The notes below the pieces were generated by a model that had not been told where the DNA came from, did no database searches, and worked only from the letters and a program-made list of their open reading frames with translations. Below are positions 1 to 7,746 of a stretch of DNA of 64,000 nt, piece after piece. Both the position numbers and the translations under genes were made by a program. How positions within the stretch are numbered: the first letter of the stretch is position 1; each line of letters starts with the position of its first letter. Source of the DNA: Gemmatimonadota bacterium (GTDB taxonomy: Bacteria > Gemmatimonadota > Gemmatimonadetes > Gemmatimonadales > GWC2-71-9); NCBI GenBank assembly GCA_003222115.1, contig QHUL01000068.1, positions 1-64,000 on the forward strand, written 5' to 3'.

Positions 1-996
1 CCGAACAACGCGACCTGCGCCCTGCCGGGCACGCCGGCGGGGAGCGCCGTGGTGAGCGGCGACGGCACCTACCCCTCGAGCCCGGTCCCGGTGAACGAGG
101 GCGGGGCCTACCGCTGGATCGCGAGCTACTCGGGCGATGTCAACAACAACGGCTTCACCACCGCGTGCAACGCCCCGAACGAGACGAGCGTGGTCATCGC
201 CCAGGCCGATCTGTCGATCACGAAGACCGACAACCCTGATCCGGTGAATGCGGGCGCCACGCTGACCTACACCGTCACGGTCACCAACGGTGGCCCATCC
301 ACGGCCGCCAACGTGCAGGTGACCGACAACCTGCCGGCTGGGGTGACCTTCCAGAGCGCCTCAGGAACCGGCTGGACCTGCGTGCAGGCGGGCGGAGTGG
401 TCACCTGCACCCGCGGGATTGTGGCCCCGGGTGGCGCTCCCCCGATCACCATCACGGTGACGCCGGCCATCTGCGGCACGATCACCAACCGTGCCACGGT
501 CAGCTCGACGACGATCGATCCAAACGCAGCGAACAACACGGCGACCGAGAACACCACGGTTCAGTGCTTGCCTGGCAAGGTGACCGGCGGTGGCGAAATC
601 CGAGTGCCAAAGGGTTCGAATGGCAAGGACTTCGCGAACTTCGGCTTCGTCGTACAGCGTATGATGCTGAATGGCCCCGCGATTGGTCAGCTGCAGTACC
701 ACAACCATGCGAGGCTCGTCGATGTCCACAGCACAGGCATGCTCACGCTGCTGATCGTCGGTAATACCGCGACGTTCAGCGGCACCTGCACGAAGAGGGT
801 GGGTAACGGCAACCCTGGGATGTGCACCTTCACGGTGTGGGTCGAGGACAATGGCAACCCCGGTGCCAATCGGGACAAGTTCACCATCGCGGTTTCGGGT
901 GAACCCGTGGAGGGTTCGATGAGCCCCGGTGGACAGCCCATCATCAGAGGGAACATCAAGATCCAGTCGGGGGGGATCCTGGTGAGCGCGCCATGA
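1..996 (+). CDS. DUF11-repeat secreted/surface protein (5' end cut by window edge)
   Basis: The reading frame is open from base 1, so the start lies outside the window; about 331 codons are visible. One clear DUF11-type beta-sandwich repeat runs from roughly base 210 to 560 (DLSITKTDNPDPVNAGATL..., ending in TENTTV); such repeats build large extracellular proteins. The C-terminal third (GKVTGGGEIRVP... to the end) is a different beta-rich domain containing TFSGTCTKRVGNG. No membrane anchor or sorting signal is visible at the C-terminus. The stop overlaps the next start (ATGA at 993-996), so the two genes are probably translationally coupled. The next protein carries a related TFSGTCT motif. 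Exact function unknown; surface location is inferred from the repeat type. Confidence 0.75.
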   Translation, partial: PNNATCALPGTPAGSAVVSGDGTYPSSPVPVNEGGAYRWIASYSGDVNNNGFTTACNAPNETSVVIAQADLSITKTDNPDPVNAGATLTYTVTVTNGGPSTAANVQVTDNLPAGVTFQSASGTGWTCVQAGGVVTCTRGIVAPGGAPPITITVTPAICGTITNRATVSSTTIDPNAANNTATENTTVQCLPGKVTGGGEIRVPKGSNGKDFANFGFVVQRMMLNGPAIGQLQYHNHARLVDVHSTGMLTLLIVGNTATFSGTCTKRVGNGNPGMCTFTVWVEDNGNPGANRDKFTIAVSGEPVEGSMSPGGQPIIRGNIKIQSGGILVSAP

Positions 997-1466
997 ACGG
1001 ACGCACCGGCTTAGTGGCGACGCTGGTCGCGGTGGCGATCCTGCTGTGGTCCCCGGTGGCGGCTCAGAGCTCCGATGGCCTCACCGCCGGCGCCGGCGCC
1101 GGCGTCTACCCCAGCGGCACCACGTTCAACGGCGTCCCGATCACCGGGCTCCGGTTCGGAATCGGGATGGCTCTCCCCGCCGACGGAACGGTCAGCGGAC
1201 AGTTCCAAACTGTTCTGCTCGGCCTCTCGGCTCTCGGTCAGCCGCAGGACATCAGCCTCGAGGGTGAAGCGACGAGCGGTGCCGTCAATGCCGACGGCAG
1301 CTCCACGTTCTCGGGCACCTGCACGATCAACATGGGCAACGGCACGCCCCCGCTCACGGGCGTTCCGTTCACCGTCACCTCGACAACCAACAGTCTGCTT
1401 TTGATCCTCGGTGGTACGACCTTGCCGACGGCTTCCGTCACGGCCGGGAGCATCACCATCCAATAG
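993..1466 (+). CDS. small secreted protein with TFSGTCT-type domain
   Basis: A 157-residue protein starting at the ATG that overlaps the upstream stop. Residues 1-25 form a signal peptide: a short basic start, hydrophobic LVATLVAVAILLW, then a VAAQ-type cleavage site. The mature part is rich in Gly, Ser and Thr and looks all-beta. Its TFSGTCTINMGNG segment resembles TFSGTCTKRVGNGNP in the preceding gene, so the two may share a domain and interact or have arisen by partial duplication. No enzyme motif is visible and I do not recognise a named family. Confidence 0.7.
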   Translation: MNGRTGLVATLVAVAILLWSPVAAQSSDGLTAGAGAGVYPSGTTFNGVPITGLRFGIGMALPADGTVSGQFQTVLLGLSALGQPQDISLEGEATSGAVNADGSSTFSGTCTINMGNGTPPLTGVPFTVTSTTNSLLLILGGTTLPTASVTAGSITIQ

Positions 1467-1572
1467 AACGGCTCCTAACGTCCCGGCAGAGGTAGCCGCG
1501 TTCTACGCCTGCGCTGGACGCCGCGAGAAGGAGGCAGCGGGCCGAAGTACAAGCGGATGTAGGCTCCGCCGC

Positions 1573-1601
1573 TTGCCGTGGTTCCCCGGCGCCCGTACAA
1601 T
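1573..1601 (+). promoter_or_regulatory. sigma-70-like promoter of the response regulator gene
   Basis: A TTGCCG box (1573-1578) and a TACAAT box (1596-1601) are separated by 17 bases. The predicted transcription start near 1608 would leave a leader of about 37 bases before the ATG at 1645. Seen by eye only. Confidence 0.5.
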
Positions 1602-1644
1602 CACCCGACTGGAGCTGCCGACTATCGCAACCGAGAGGCCAGGG

Positions 1645-2274
1645 ATGTCCGAGCGGGTGCTGCTCGCCGATGACCACGCGGTGGTTCGGCAGGGGCTGAG
1701 AGCGCTGCTGGAGAAGCGGGGGCTGGAGGTCGTGGGAGAGGCGGCCGACGGCCAGGCGGCCGTCGAGCTCACCACGCGCCTCCGCCCCGACGTGGTGGTG
1801 CTCGACATCGTGATGCCCCGTCTCAACGGCGTTGAGGCGGCCCACCACATCACCCGGGCGTGCCCCGGGGTCGGAGTGATCCTGCTGACGATGCACACTG
1901 AGGATCACTACGTCCTGGACGCGATCCGTGATGGCGTCCGGGGGTTCGTCATCAAGACGCAGGCGGCGGAGGATCTCTTTCAGGCGATCCGCGAAGTGGG
2001 TCGGGGCGGCATGTACGTCAGTCCCGGCATCTCCGCCGCCGTGGTCCAGGCCCTGCGGGCCGCGGCCGGACCGCGGCAACCGCTCACGCACCGCCAGCTG
2101 GAGGTGTTGCAGCTGCTGGTGGAGGGGAAGGGCACGAAGCAGATCGCGGGCGTCCTGGAGATCAGCGTCAAGACGGCCGAATTCCACCGCACCCGCATCA
2201 TGAAAAAGCTGGACATCCACGAGACGGCCGGGTTGGTGCGGTACGCGATTCGCACGGGGCTGATCGAACCGTAG
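1645..2274 (+). CDS. NarL/FixJ-family response regulator
   Basis: A 209-residue two-component response regulator. The receiver domain (about 1-120) has the acidic pair D10-D11, phospho-acceptor D54 in VVLDIVMP, T82 and K104. A LuxR-type helix-turn-helix follows (about 145-205: LTHRQLEVLQLLVEGKGTKQIA... then KTAEFHRTRIMKKL). It should bind DNA as a dimer when phosphorylated. The ATG at 1645 was chosen because MSERVLLADDHAVVRQGL is the normal family N-terminus; the frame is open further upstream but without homology. No histidine kinase gene is adjacent, so its partner is encoded elsewhere. It has its own promoter-like sequence and converges on the beta-propeller gene. Confidence 0.92.
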   Translation: MSERVLLADDHAVVRQGLRALLEKRGLEVVGEAADGQAAVELTTRLRPDVVVLDIVMPRLNGVEAAHHITRACPGVGVILLTMHTEDHYVLDAIRDGVRGFVIKTQAAEDLFQAIREVGRGGMYVSPGISAAVVQALRAAAGPRQPLTHRQLEVLQLLVEGKGTKQIAGVLEISVKTAEFHRTRIMKKLDIHETAGLVRYAIRTGLIEP

Positions 2275-2374
2275 GGCCATCCCAGGCTTTCCCCGGTGTC
2301 GCTGCCAGGGAATTTCCTAGTTTCGCGGATGCACCATCCTGCCCACCTTCGACAGCGAGAGGTTGCTGTGACGG

Positions 2375-2454
2375 CCCCTCGGGGGTCCCGTAGCGGCGAC
2401 GGAGTCGCGCTGGTGCGGCTGCGCGCCGTTCGTCGGGGGGCGCCCCCCGAGGGG
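2375..2454. terminator. inverted repeats between convergent genes (probable bidirectional terminator)
   Basis: CCCCTCGGGGG at 2375-2385 is the exact reverse complement of CCCCCGAGGGG at 2444-2454. Nested within the right side is a perfect 18-base palindrome (2433-2450, TCGGGGGGCGCCCCCCGA). The region lies between the stops of two convergent genes (2274 and 2455). No T-run follows, so this is a strong hairpin rather than a textbook intrinsic terminator. Confidence 0.45.
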
Positions 2455-3417
2455 TTATCGCTTTACCTTCCCGATCTTGCCCTGTCCGTTGTTCGCATAC
2501 CACACGGTGTTATGCGCGTCCACGCTGAGCTTGCGCACCAGCGCCGGCCCGCCCGGGATCTTGTACCTCGTCATCTTCCCGGTGGCGGGATCGAGCTCGA
2601 CCAGGTCGTTCGCGGTCGGGTCGAACTGGCTGAACCAGACGTGCCCGGTCGAGTCCACCTCGATCGTGTACGGCTGGCCGCGGGGGCCACCCGGCGCGTC
2701 GTACTCCCTGAACGTCTGAGTGCCCGGGTCGAAGCGCGCCACCTTGCCCGCGCGGTTGTAGCTCATCCAGATCCCTCCGCCGCGGTCGATGGCGAGCCGC
2801 CGGACGCCGGAGTTCGGCGTCGGGGTCGGAAACTCCGTCACCTTCCCCGTGCGCACGTCCACCCGACCGAGCTTGTGCCCCTCGAGCTCCGCGAAATAGA
2901 CGGCCATTTCCTGTCGCGATCCGATGATGCCGTAGGCGTTGGCGCGCGGCGTCGGGACGTCGTACTCCGCGATCCTTCCGGTCGCGGGATCGAGTCGCCC
3001 GATGCGGTTGCCGGCCTGCTCGGTGAACCAGATCATCCCGTCCGGGCCCTGGATCGGCGTGTGCGGGCCCGAGCCGTCGTGTGGGAGCGGATACTCGGTG
3101 AAGCGCTCGGTCTTCGGGTCGAAGGCGGCGATCTTGTTGCCACGCTGCTCGGTGACGTACAGCCGTGCGTCCGAGGCCCAGGCGATGCCGTGCGGCCGCC
3201 CGTCCGCGGTGGGCACCGACCACTCGGTGAACCTTTCCGTCCGGGGATCGAACCGCCCCAGCTTGTTGGCCCCGATCTCGGCGAACCAGATGAGACCGTC
3301 CGGGGCGGCGACGAGGCAGTGGGGGGCGCTGTTCGGCGTGGGGATGGCGTACTCGACGAGCGTGGCAGGTCCGCCGAGCCAGCCGACGCCTGCCGCAAGG
3401 AGAGTGATGGTCCGCAT
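2455..3417 (-). CDS. Vgb-like (virginiamycin B lyase family) beta-propeller protein
   Basis: A 320-residue protein made of repeated blades, each carrying a pattern like DGLIWFAEIGANKLGRFDP..TERFTEY. Six or seven copies are visible, the signature of streptogramin lyase-type seven-bladed propellers. The first ~18 residues (MRTITLLAAGVGWLGGPAT) could be a signal peptide, which would put it in the periplasm. Most relatives of Vgb are not antibiotic lyases, and nothing here proves streptogramin-degrading activity; a binding or lactonase-like role is equally possible. It follows marC on the same strand after 45 bases that hold a CAGACGT tandem repeat. Confidence 0.8.
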   Translation of the reverse strand: MRTITLLAAGVGWLGGPATLVEYAIPTPNSAPHCLVAAPDGLIWFAEIGANKLGRFDPRTERFTEWSVPTADGRPHGIAWASDARLYVTEQRGNKIAAFDPKTERFTEYPLPHDGSGPHTPIQGPDGMIWFTEQAGNRIGRLDPATGRIAEYDVPTPRANAYGIIGSRQEMAVYFAELEGHKLGRVDVRTGKVTEFPTPTPNSGVRRLAIDRGGGIWMSYNRAGKVARFDPGTQTFREYDAPGGPRGQPYTIEVDSTGHVWFSQFDPTANDLVELDPATGKMTRYKIPGGPALVRKLSVDAHNTVWYANNGQGKIGKVKR

Positions 3418-3441
3418 GACTCAGTCCTTCGGTGTATGTGA

Positions 3442-3463
3442 GACATCAGACGTCAGACGTCTC
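3442..3463. repeat. CAGACGT heptamer tandem repeat
   Basis: Two exact CAGACGT heptamers (3447-3460) flanked by partial copies, in the gap between marC and the beta-propeller gene. One of several 7-8 bp tandem repeat families in this window. Confidence 0.5.
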
Positions 3464-4098
3464 TACCTTCCCGCCAACCCGGTCATTTTGATTCCGTCCA
3501 CCACGAACTGCACGGCGATCGCGCACAGCACCAGGCCCATCAACCGGGTGAGGATCCGCATCCCCGTTTGGCCGAGACGCCGCTCGACCCGCGCGGCGGC
3601 GGCGAGCGTGAGATATGACAGGTAGGCGGTGAGCGCGATCGCGCCGAAGACCCCGAGGGTGGTGACGAGGCCCTTGGAAGCGCCGCTCAGCACCATGACG
3701 GTCGAGATGGCGCCGGGTCCCGCGAGCAGCGGCACGCCCAGCGGCATGATGCTGACGTCCTCCTTCGCAATCCCCTCCGCCTGCTCGGCGGGCGTCTCCC
3801 TCTGCTGGCTGCGGCGCGCCTGCACCATGTCGAGCGCGTTGAGGCCGATCAGGATCCCGCCCGCGATCTTGAACGCGCCGATCGTGATGCCGAACAGCCG
3901 GAAAATCAGGCCACCGCCCAGCGCGAATGCGGTGAGCGTGATCGCGCAGGTCCACGCGCCGCGGCGCGCCATCGCGCGGCGCACCTCGGGCGTGTCGCGC
4001 GCCGTCATCGCGAGGAAGCTGGGCACGGCGGTCAGCGGGTCGACGATGAACAGGACCGAGGTGAAGATCAGAAACAGCTCCTGCAGGGTCTTCATCAT
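3463..4098 (-). CDS. MarC/UPF0056-family integral membrane protein
   Basis: A 211-residue polytopic membrane protein with about six hydrophobic segments, of normal length for the MarC family. Family hallmarks are FIVDPLTAVPSFLAMT near the N-terminus, GGILIGLNALDMVQARRS mid-protein and VSIMPLGVPLLAGPGAIST, followed by a C-terminal helix around AIAVQFVVDGI. MarC proteins are inner-membrane proteins of uncertain transport function; the historic multiple-antibiotic-resistance role is not generally supported. It lies 10 bases downstream of the diguanylate cyclase on the same strand, at the distal end of the molybdenum-cofactor run. Confidence 0.9.
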   Translation of the reverse strand: MMKTLQELFLIFTSVLFIVDPLTAVPSFLAMTARDTPEVRRAMARRGAWTCAITLTAFALGGGLIFRLFGITIGAFKIAGGILIGLNALDMVQARRSQQRETPAEQAEGIAKEDVSIMPLGVPLLAGPGAISTVMVLSGASKGLVTTLGVFGAIALTAYLSYLTLAAAARVERRLGQTGMRILTRLMGLVLCAIAVQFVVDGIKMTGLAGR

Positions 4099-4108
4099 CG
4101 GGCGCTCG

Positions 4109-4936
4109 TCAGATCGCCACCTGCACCACCCGGTCCTTGCCCGCCCGTTTGGCCTCGTACATCGCGGCGTCGGCCTTGCGGAGGACGTCGTCCGAGTCCG
4201 TGCTGCCGCCGGTCCAGGACACGACCCCGATGCTCGCCGTGACGGATGGAGTGCCGCGGAACACGGTCCGGATGCTGCTCGCCAGCCGGGCGGCCGCGGC
4301 GTTGGCGACCGTGCCGTCGGTCTCGGGCATCAGAACCGCGAACTCGTCGCCCCCGAGCCGGCCGACGATGTCCGCCTGGCGCACGGCGGAGCGCATCGCG
4401 TCCGCGACGAGGCGCAGCACCGCGTCGCCCGTCGCGTGACCGTGCGCGTCGTTCACCCGCTTGAAGTCGTCCAGGTCGAGGTAGATCAGCGCCAGCGGGC
4501 GGCCGTACCGGCGGTTGCGGCCCAGCTCCTGGCCCAGCTCCTGGGAGAAGGCGCGCGCGTTGAGGACGGTGGTGAGCGTGTCCTGGGTCGCGAGCTGGTG
4601 CAGCTCCCCCTGCGTCCGCCGCAGCTGCGACAGCCCGGTGATGGCGACCCCGACCACCGCGAGGTACGCGCCCTCGTTCGCGAGCCGCGTCACGAGCGCT
4701 GTGCCGGGCGCCATCTGGTCGATCCCCCCGACGAAGCGCAGTAGCGCCGTGGCGAACGCGAAGGCGATCCCCCAGCCGAGACCGTCGTGCCAGGCGGCGA
4801 GCAGCACGGGGATCACGTACAGGATGCCGAGCCGGAACTCGGGCGGGGTCCTGGTATTCGCCAAGTGCACGAGTCCGATCAGGAGGACCGCGCCGGCGAG
4901 CCGGAGGGGGCGCCGAAGCTGCTTCGCAACGGGCAC
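4109..4936 (-). CDS. membrane-anchored GGDEF diguanylate cyclase
   Basis: A 275-residue protein with three or four membrane segments in the first ~105 residues and a GGDEF domain from about 115 to 272. The active-site motif is intact (GGDEF at 195-199). An inhibitory I-site R186-x-x-D189 lies exactly five residues before it, so feedback inhibition by c-di-GMP is expected. It should make c-di-GMP from two GTP at the inner membrane, with the membrane region as a possible sensor. The GTG start at 4936 abuts the moeA stop at 4937, so it is probably the tail of that operon. The HD-GYP protein at 39.9 kb could degrade the product. Confidence 0.92.
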   Translation of the reverse strand: MPVAKQLRRPLRLAGAVLLIGLVHLANTRTPPEFRLGILYVIPVLLAAWHDGLGWGIAFAFATALLRFVGGIDQMAPGTALVTRLANEGAYLAVVGVAITGLSQLRRTQGELHQLATQDTLTTVLNARAFSQELGQELGRNRRYGRPLALIYLDLDDFKRVNDAHGHATGDAVLRLVADAMRSAVRQADIVGRLGGDEFAVLMPETDGTVANAAAARLASSIRTVFRGTPSVTASIGVVSWTGGSTDSDDVLRKADAAMYEAKRAGKDRVVQVAI

Positions 4937-6190
4937 TTAGAACGGAGCCTCGGCTACGTGATGGGGGTCGTCCAGCACCAGGGCCTGCAACACCTCTCCC
5001 ACGGCGACCGCAGGATGGTCCTCGGGCACGATGAGGAGGGCGTTGGCGCGCGCCATGGACGTGAGGATGCCGGAACCCTGCGGCCCCGTCAAGCGCGCCA
5101 CCAGGGCTCCGTCCGCGCCCTGGGGAGCGACGATCGCCCGCAGGTAGTGCCGCAGCTTCGGTCCCAGGGTAATCGGCTCCGCCACGCACACCGCGACCGT
5201 GCGTCGGAACGGAAGCGCGTGCCCGAGCAGCCGCCGGATCACCGGCCGCACGAACAGCTCGAAGGTGACCATGACGCTCACCGGATTGCCGGGGAGGCCG
5301 ATCCAGGGCCGGCCGTCGAGCAGTCCGAAGCCGAGCGGCGCCCCCGGGCGCATGCGGATGCGCCACAGCTTGATGTCGCAGCCGAGCGCTGTGAGCACCT
5401 CGCGCACCAGGTCGTGCTCGCCCACGCTCACGCCCGCGGTGGTGACGAGCAGGTCCGCGTCGTGCGCCCCTGCGAGGTGCTCGCGCAGGCTGTCCTTCGT
5501 GTCGCGCGCCACGCCGAGGTCCAGCGGCGTCCCGCCGGCACGGCGGATCATGCCGTGCAGGGTGTAGGAGTTCGAGGTCGCGATCTTCTTGCCCGCGAGG
5601 ATCTCGTCCGCGCGCTCGAGGTCCACGATCTCGTCGCCCGACCCCATGAACGCGACGCGCGGCGGGCGATGCACCAGCGGCGTGCCGTGCGCGATGGAGG
5701 CGAGGACGCCGAGCTGCGCCGGGCCGAGCGCCGCTCCCCGGGCGAGCGCCACGGCGCCCGCCCGGATGTCCTCGCCCCGGTGCCGCACGTTGCGCCCGCT
5801 GTCCCGGTCGTTGCGCACCGCCACGCGCCCGTCTGGGAGCGGCTCCGTGTCTTCCTGGCGGATGACGCCGTCCGCGCCCGTGGGGAGCGGCGCGCCGGTG
5901 AAGATGCGGGTGACCTCCCCCGGGCCGAGCGCCCGCTCCGGGAATCGGCCCGCGGGGACGGTCTCGATGACGCGGAGCGTCACCGTGCGCTCGGGGGAGG
6001 CGCCCGTCACGTCGGCCGAGCGGACGGCGTAGCCGTCCATCGCGGAATTGTCCCAGGCCGGCAGGTCGATCGGGCTGGTGACGTCCTCGGCGAGCACGAG
6101 GTCCAGCGCCTCCCGCAGGGGGCGCCGCATCGTCTCGAGGGGTCGGACGTGCTCGAGGATCAGGCGGGCCGCTTCGGCGGGCGACAGCAT
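4937..6190 (-). CDS. moeA: molybdopterin molybdenumtransferase MoeA
   Basis: A 417-residue cytosolic enzyme, normal length for MoeA/Cnx1E, which inserts molybdate (or tungstate) into adenylylated molybdopterin. Typical segments are present: the N-terminal LSPAEAARLILEHV, AMDGYAV near residue 50, the IFTGAPLPTGADGVI loop, TTAGVSVGEHDLV, and GLPGNPVSVMVTFELFVRP toward the C-terminus. It begins one base after the mobB stop and ends at the start of the GGDEF gene. It completes a cofactor run with mobA, mobB, fdhD and an oxyanion ABC transporter. A very acidic, tungsten-selective variant cannot be judged by eye. Confidence 0.95.
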   Translation of the reverse strand: MLSPAEAARLILEHVRPLETMRRPLREALDLVLAEDVTSPIDLPAWDNSAMDGYAVRSADVTGASPERTVTLRVIETVPAGRFPERALGPGEVTRIFTGAPLPTGADGVIRQEDTEPLPDGRVAVRNDRDSGRNVRHRGEDIRAGAVALARGAALGPAQLGVLASIAHGTPLVHRPPRVAFMGSGDEIVDLERADEILAGKKIATSNSYTLHGMIRRAGGTPLDLGVARDTKDSLREHLAGAHDADLLVTTAGVSVGEHDLVREVLTALGCDIKLWRIRMRPGAPLGFGLLDGRPWIGLPGNPVSVMVTFELFVRPVIRRLLGHALPFRRTVAVCVAEPITLGPKLRHYLRAIVAPQGADGALVARLTGPQGSGILTSMARANALLIVPEDHPAVAVGEVLQALVLDDPHHVAEAPF

Positions 6191-6191
6191 C

Positions 6192-6713
6192 TCAGGGGTC
6201 GAGAACCTTGGCGCGGTCCCAGGCGATGTTGGCGAGCGTCATGAGCCACGCCGTATCGCTGAAGCGGAAGACGGGAAAGGCGGCGCGGTAGCGGGGGTTG
6301 TCGGTGATCATCGCCACCCAGAGCTCCGCGTCGGGGCGCGCGGGGTCGTACAGCGGCTCCTGGCCGCAGGCGAGCCGGTAGGTCTCGATCTTCGGCAGCG
6401 GCTGGGCGGCGAATCCCTCCACCAGCACGAGGTCGGCGCCGTCGAGGTAGCGCCGCGCCAGGGAGATCGGGTCGGACTCCCGCTCGCGCCGCTCCCAGAT
6501 CACCCGCTGGCCGGGCGCTTCCATCACGACGCGCTCCGCCTTGCCCTCGTGGTAGTGCCGCCACGTGTCCTTGCCGCGCTGATCGACGTCGGCCGCGTGC
6601 GTGCCGTGCTTGATCGTCATCACGCGGAGCTTGCCCTGACGCGCCAGCTCCGCCGCGAGCGCCACCACCAGCGACGTCTTGCCCGCGTCCTTCTTGCCGA
6701 CGATCGAGATCAT
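6192..6713 (-). CDS. mobB: molybdopterin-guanine dinucleotide biosynthesis protein MobB
   Basis: A 173-residue P-loop GTPase-like protein that assists MobA. It begins MISIVGKKDAGKTSLV, a Walker A motif, and contains the family signatures TIKHGTHAADVDQRGKDTWRH and GADLVLVEGF. The ATG at 6713 overlaps the mobA stop (ATGA at 6710-6713), which fixes the start and implies translational coupling; a longer open frame upstream is mobA sequence out of frame. Length and motifs match stand-alone MobB. Confidence 0.93.
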   Translation of the reverse strand: MISIVGKKDAGKTSLVVALAAELARQGKLRVMTIKHGTHAADVDQRGKDTWRHYHEGKAERVVMEAPGQRVIWERRERESDPISLARRYLDGADLVLVEGFAAQPLPKIETYRLACGQEPLYDPARPDAELWVAMITDNPRYRAAFPVFRFSDTAWLMTLANIAWDRAKVLDP

Positions 6714-7339
6714 CCGCGTCGCCGCCACAGGTCCTCCGCCCGCGCGAGATCCTCGGGTCGATTGACGTTGAAGAACAGCACGTCCGGGTCGCCGAACGCG
6801 CGCACGCGGTCGAGGGGTAGTGTACCGACCTTCACGTCGGGGTGGAAGCCGATGGCCTCGAGTTCGCCCCGCACGAGCCGGCGCTCGATCGCCGGTCCGC
6901 AGGCGGGTCCGTACACCGCGCACAGCGGCTCCACGCCGCGGCGGCCGCGACCGGTAGGGCGTCCTTGAGGGCCGCTCTCGGGGAGATAGGCGTCGTAGCC
7001 CGCCGCCCCGCTCACCAGCGCCCGCAGGACGTCCTCCGTGAGGAAGGGCATGTCCCACGCCACGCACAACACGGGGCCGTCGCCCGCGACCACCGCCGTG
7101 TAGATCCCCCCGAGGCTGCCGCAGCCCGGCCGGACGTCGGGGATGGTACGCAGGTCGGGCCGCCAGGAGGGTCCCTCGGGGGCGTTGGCGACGACCAAGG
7201 GGGGTGTCTCGGTCACCGCCCGGACCGCCTCCACGACGCGATCGAGGATGCGGCGGCCGCCGAGCTCGACGAGGCCCTTGGGGAGGCCGCCGTAGCGACG
7301 GGCGCCGCCTCCGGCGAGTACGGCGCCGCGCACGCCCAT
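6710..7339 (-). CDS. mobA: molybdenum cofactor guanylyltransferase MobA
   Basis: A 209-residue nucleotidyltransferase that joins GMP to molybdopterin. The N-terminal GTP-binding motif LAGGGARRYGGLPKGLVELGG matches the family LAGGxxxRxGxxK pattern; the D of CVAWDMPFL is the expected metal-binding aspartate. The start chosen is the ATG at 7339, whose A is shared with the stop of the upstream CoA-binding gene (TGATG) and which places the LAGG motif at the usual position. A longer frame up to 7390 would overlap the neighbour. It is followed by mobB with an ATGA overlap. Confidence 0.93.
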   Translation of the reverse strand: MGVRGAVLAGGGARRYGGLPKGLVELGGRRILDRVVEAVRAVTETPPLVVANAPEGPSWRPDLRTIPDVRPGCGSLGGIYTAVVAGDGPVLCVAWDMPFLTEDVLRALVSGAAGYDAYLPESGPQGRPTGRGRRGVEPLCAVYGPACGPAIERRLVRGELEAIGFHPDVKVGTLPLDRVRAFGDPDVLFFNVNRPEDLARAEDLWRRRG

Positions 7340-7746
7340 CACACCTGGACCAGTCGGTGCTCCACCATGAGACACCGGTCCATGACGCACGGGATGTCCG
7401 CCGCCGCCGCCCGATCGCAGGCCGCCTCGTCCACCACGCCCACCTGCAGCCAGATGAGCCGGGGCCGGAGCGGGATCGCCTCGTCCACCACGGCCCCCGC
7501 GAACTCGCTGCGGCGGAACACGTCCACGACGTCGATCGCGTGGTCGCCGGCCGCGGCCGTCAGGGTGGGATAGCAGCGTTCGCCCAGGAGTGTCGCATGC
7601 CCCGGGTTCACGGGGACGATGCGGTAGCCCGCGTCTCGCAGATAACGGGCCACGACGTGGCTCGGCCGCAGCGCCTTCGGCGACAGGCCGACCACCGCAA
7701 TCGTGTGCGCTTCGCGGAGCAGCGCCCGGAGCGCCTCCGGGCTCAT
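7339..7746 (-). CDS. CoA-binding protein (YccU-like)
   Basis: A 135-residue small Rossmann-fold protein of the CoA-binding domain family. Evidence is TIAVVGLSPKALRPSHVVARYL at residues 15-36 (dinucleotide/CoA loop), YRIVPVNPG, and the C-terminal LIWLQVGVVDEAACDRAAAADIPCVMDRCLMVEH, typical of YccU. Biochemical role unknown. The ATG at 7746 overlaps the fdhD stop by four bases. It is wedged between fdhD and mobA, so it is transcribed with cofactor genes; a role there is suggested only by position. Confidence 0.88.
   Translation of the reverse strand: MSPEALRALLREAHTIAVVGLSPKALRPSHVVARYLRDAGYRIVPVNPGHATLLGERCYPTLTAAAGDHAIDVVDVFRRSEFAGAVVDEAIPLRPRLIWLQVGVVDEAACDRAAAADIPCVMDRCLMVEHRLVQV

Noticed and set aside
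2455-3417. Streptogramin resistance (virginiamycin B lyase) gene
   Set aside because: The beta-propeller family is broad and the protein may have a secretion signal; resistance function cannot be claimed without catalytic-residue alignment and activity data.
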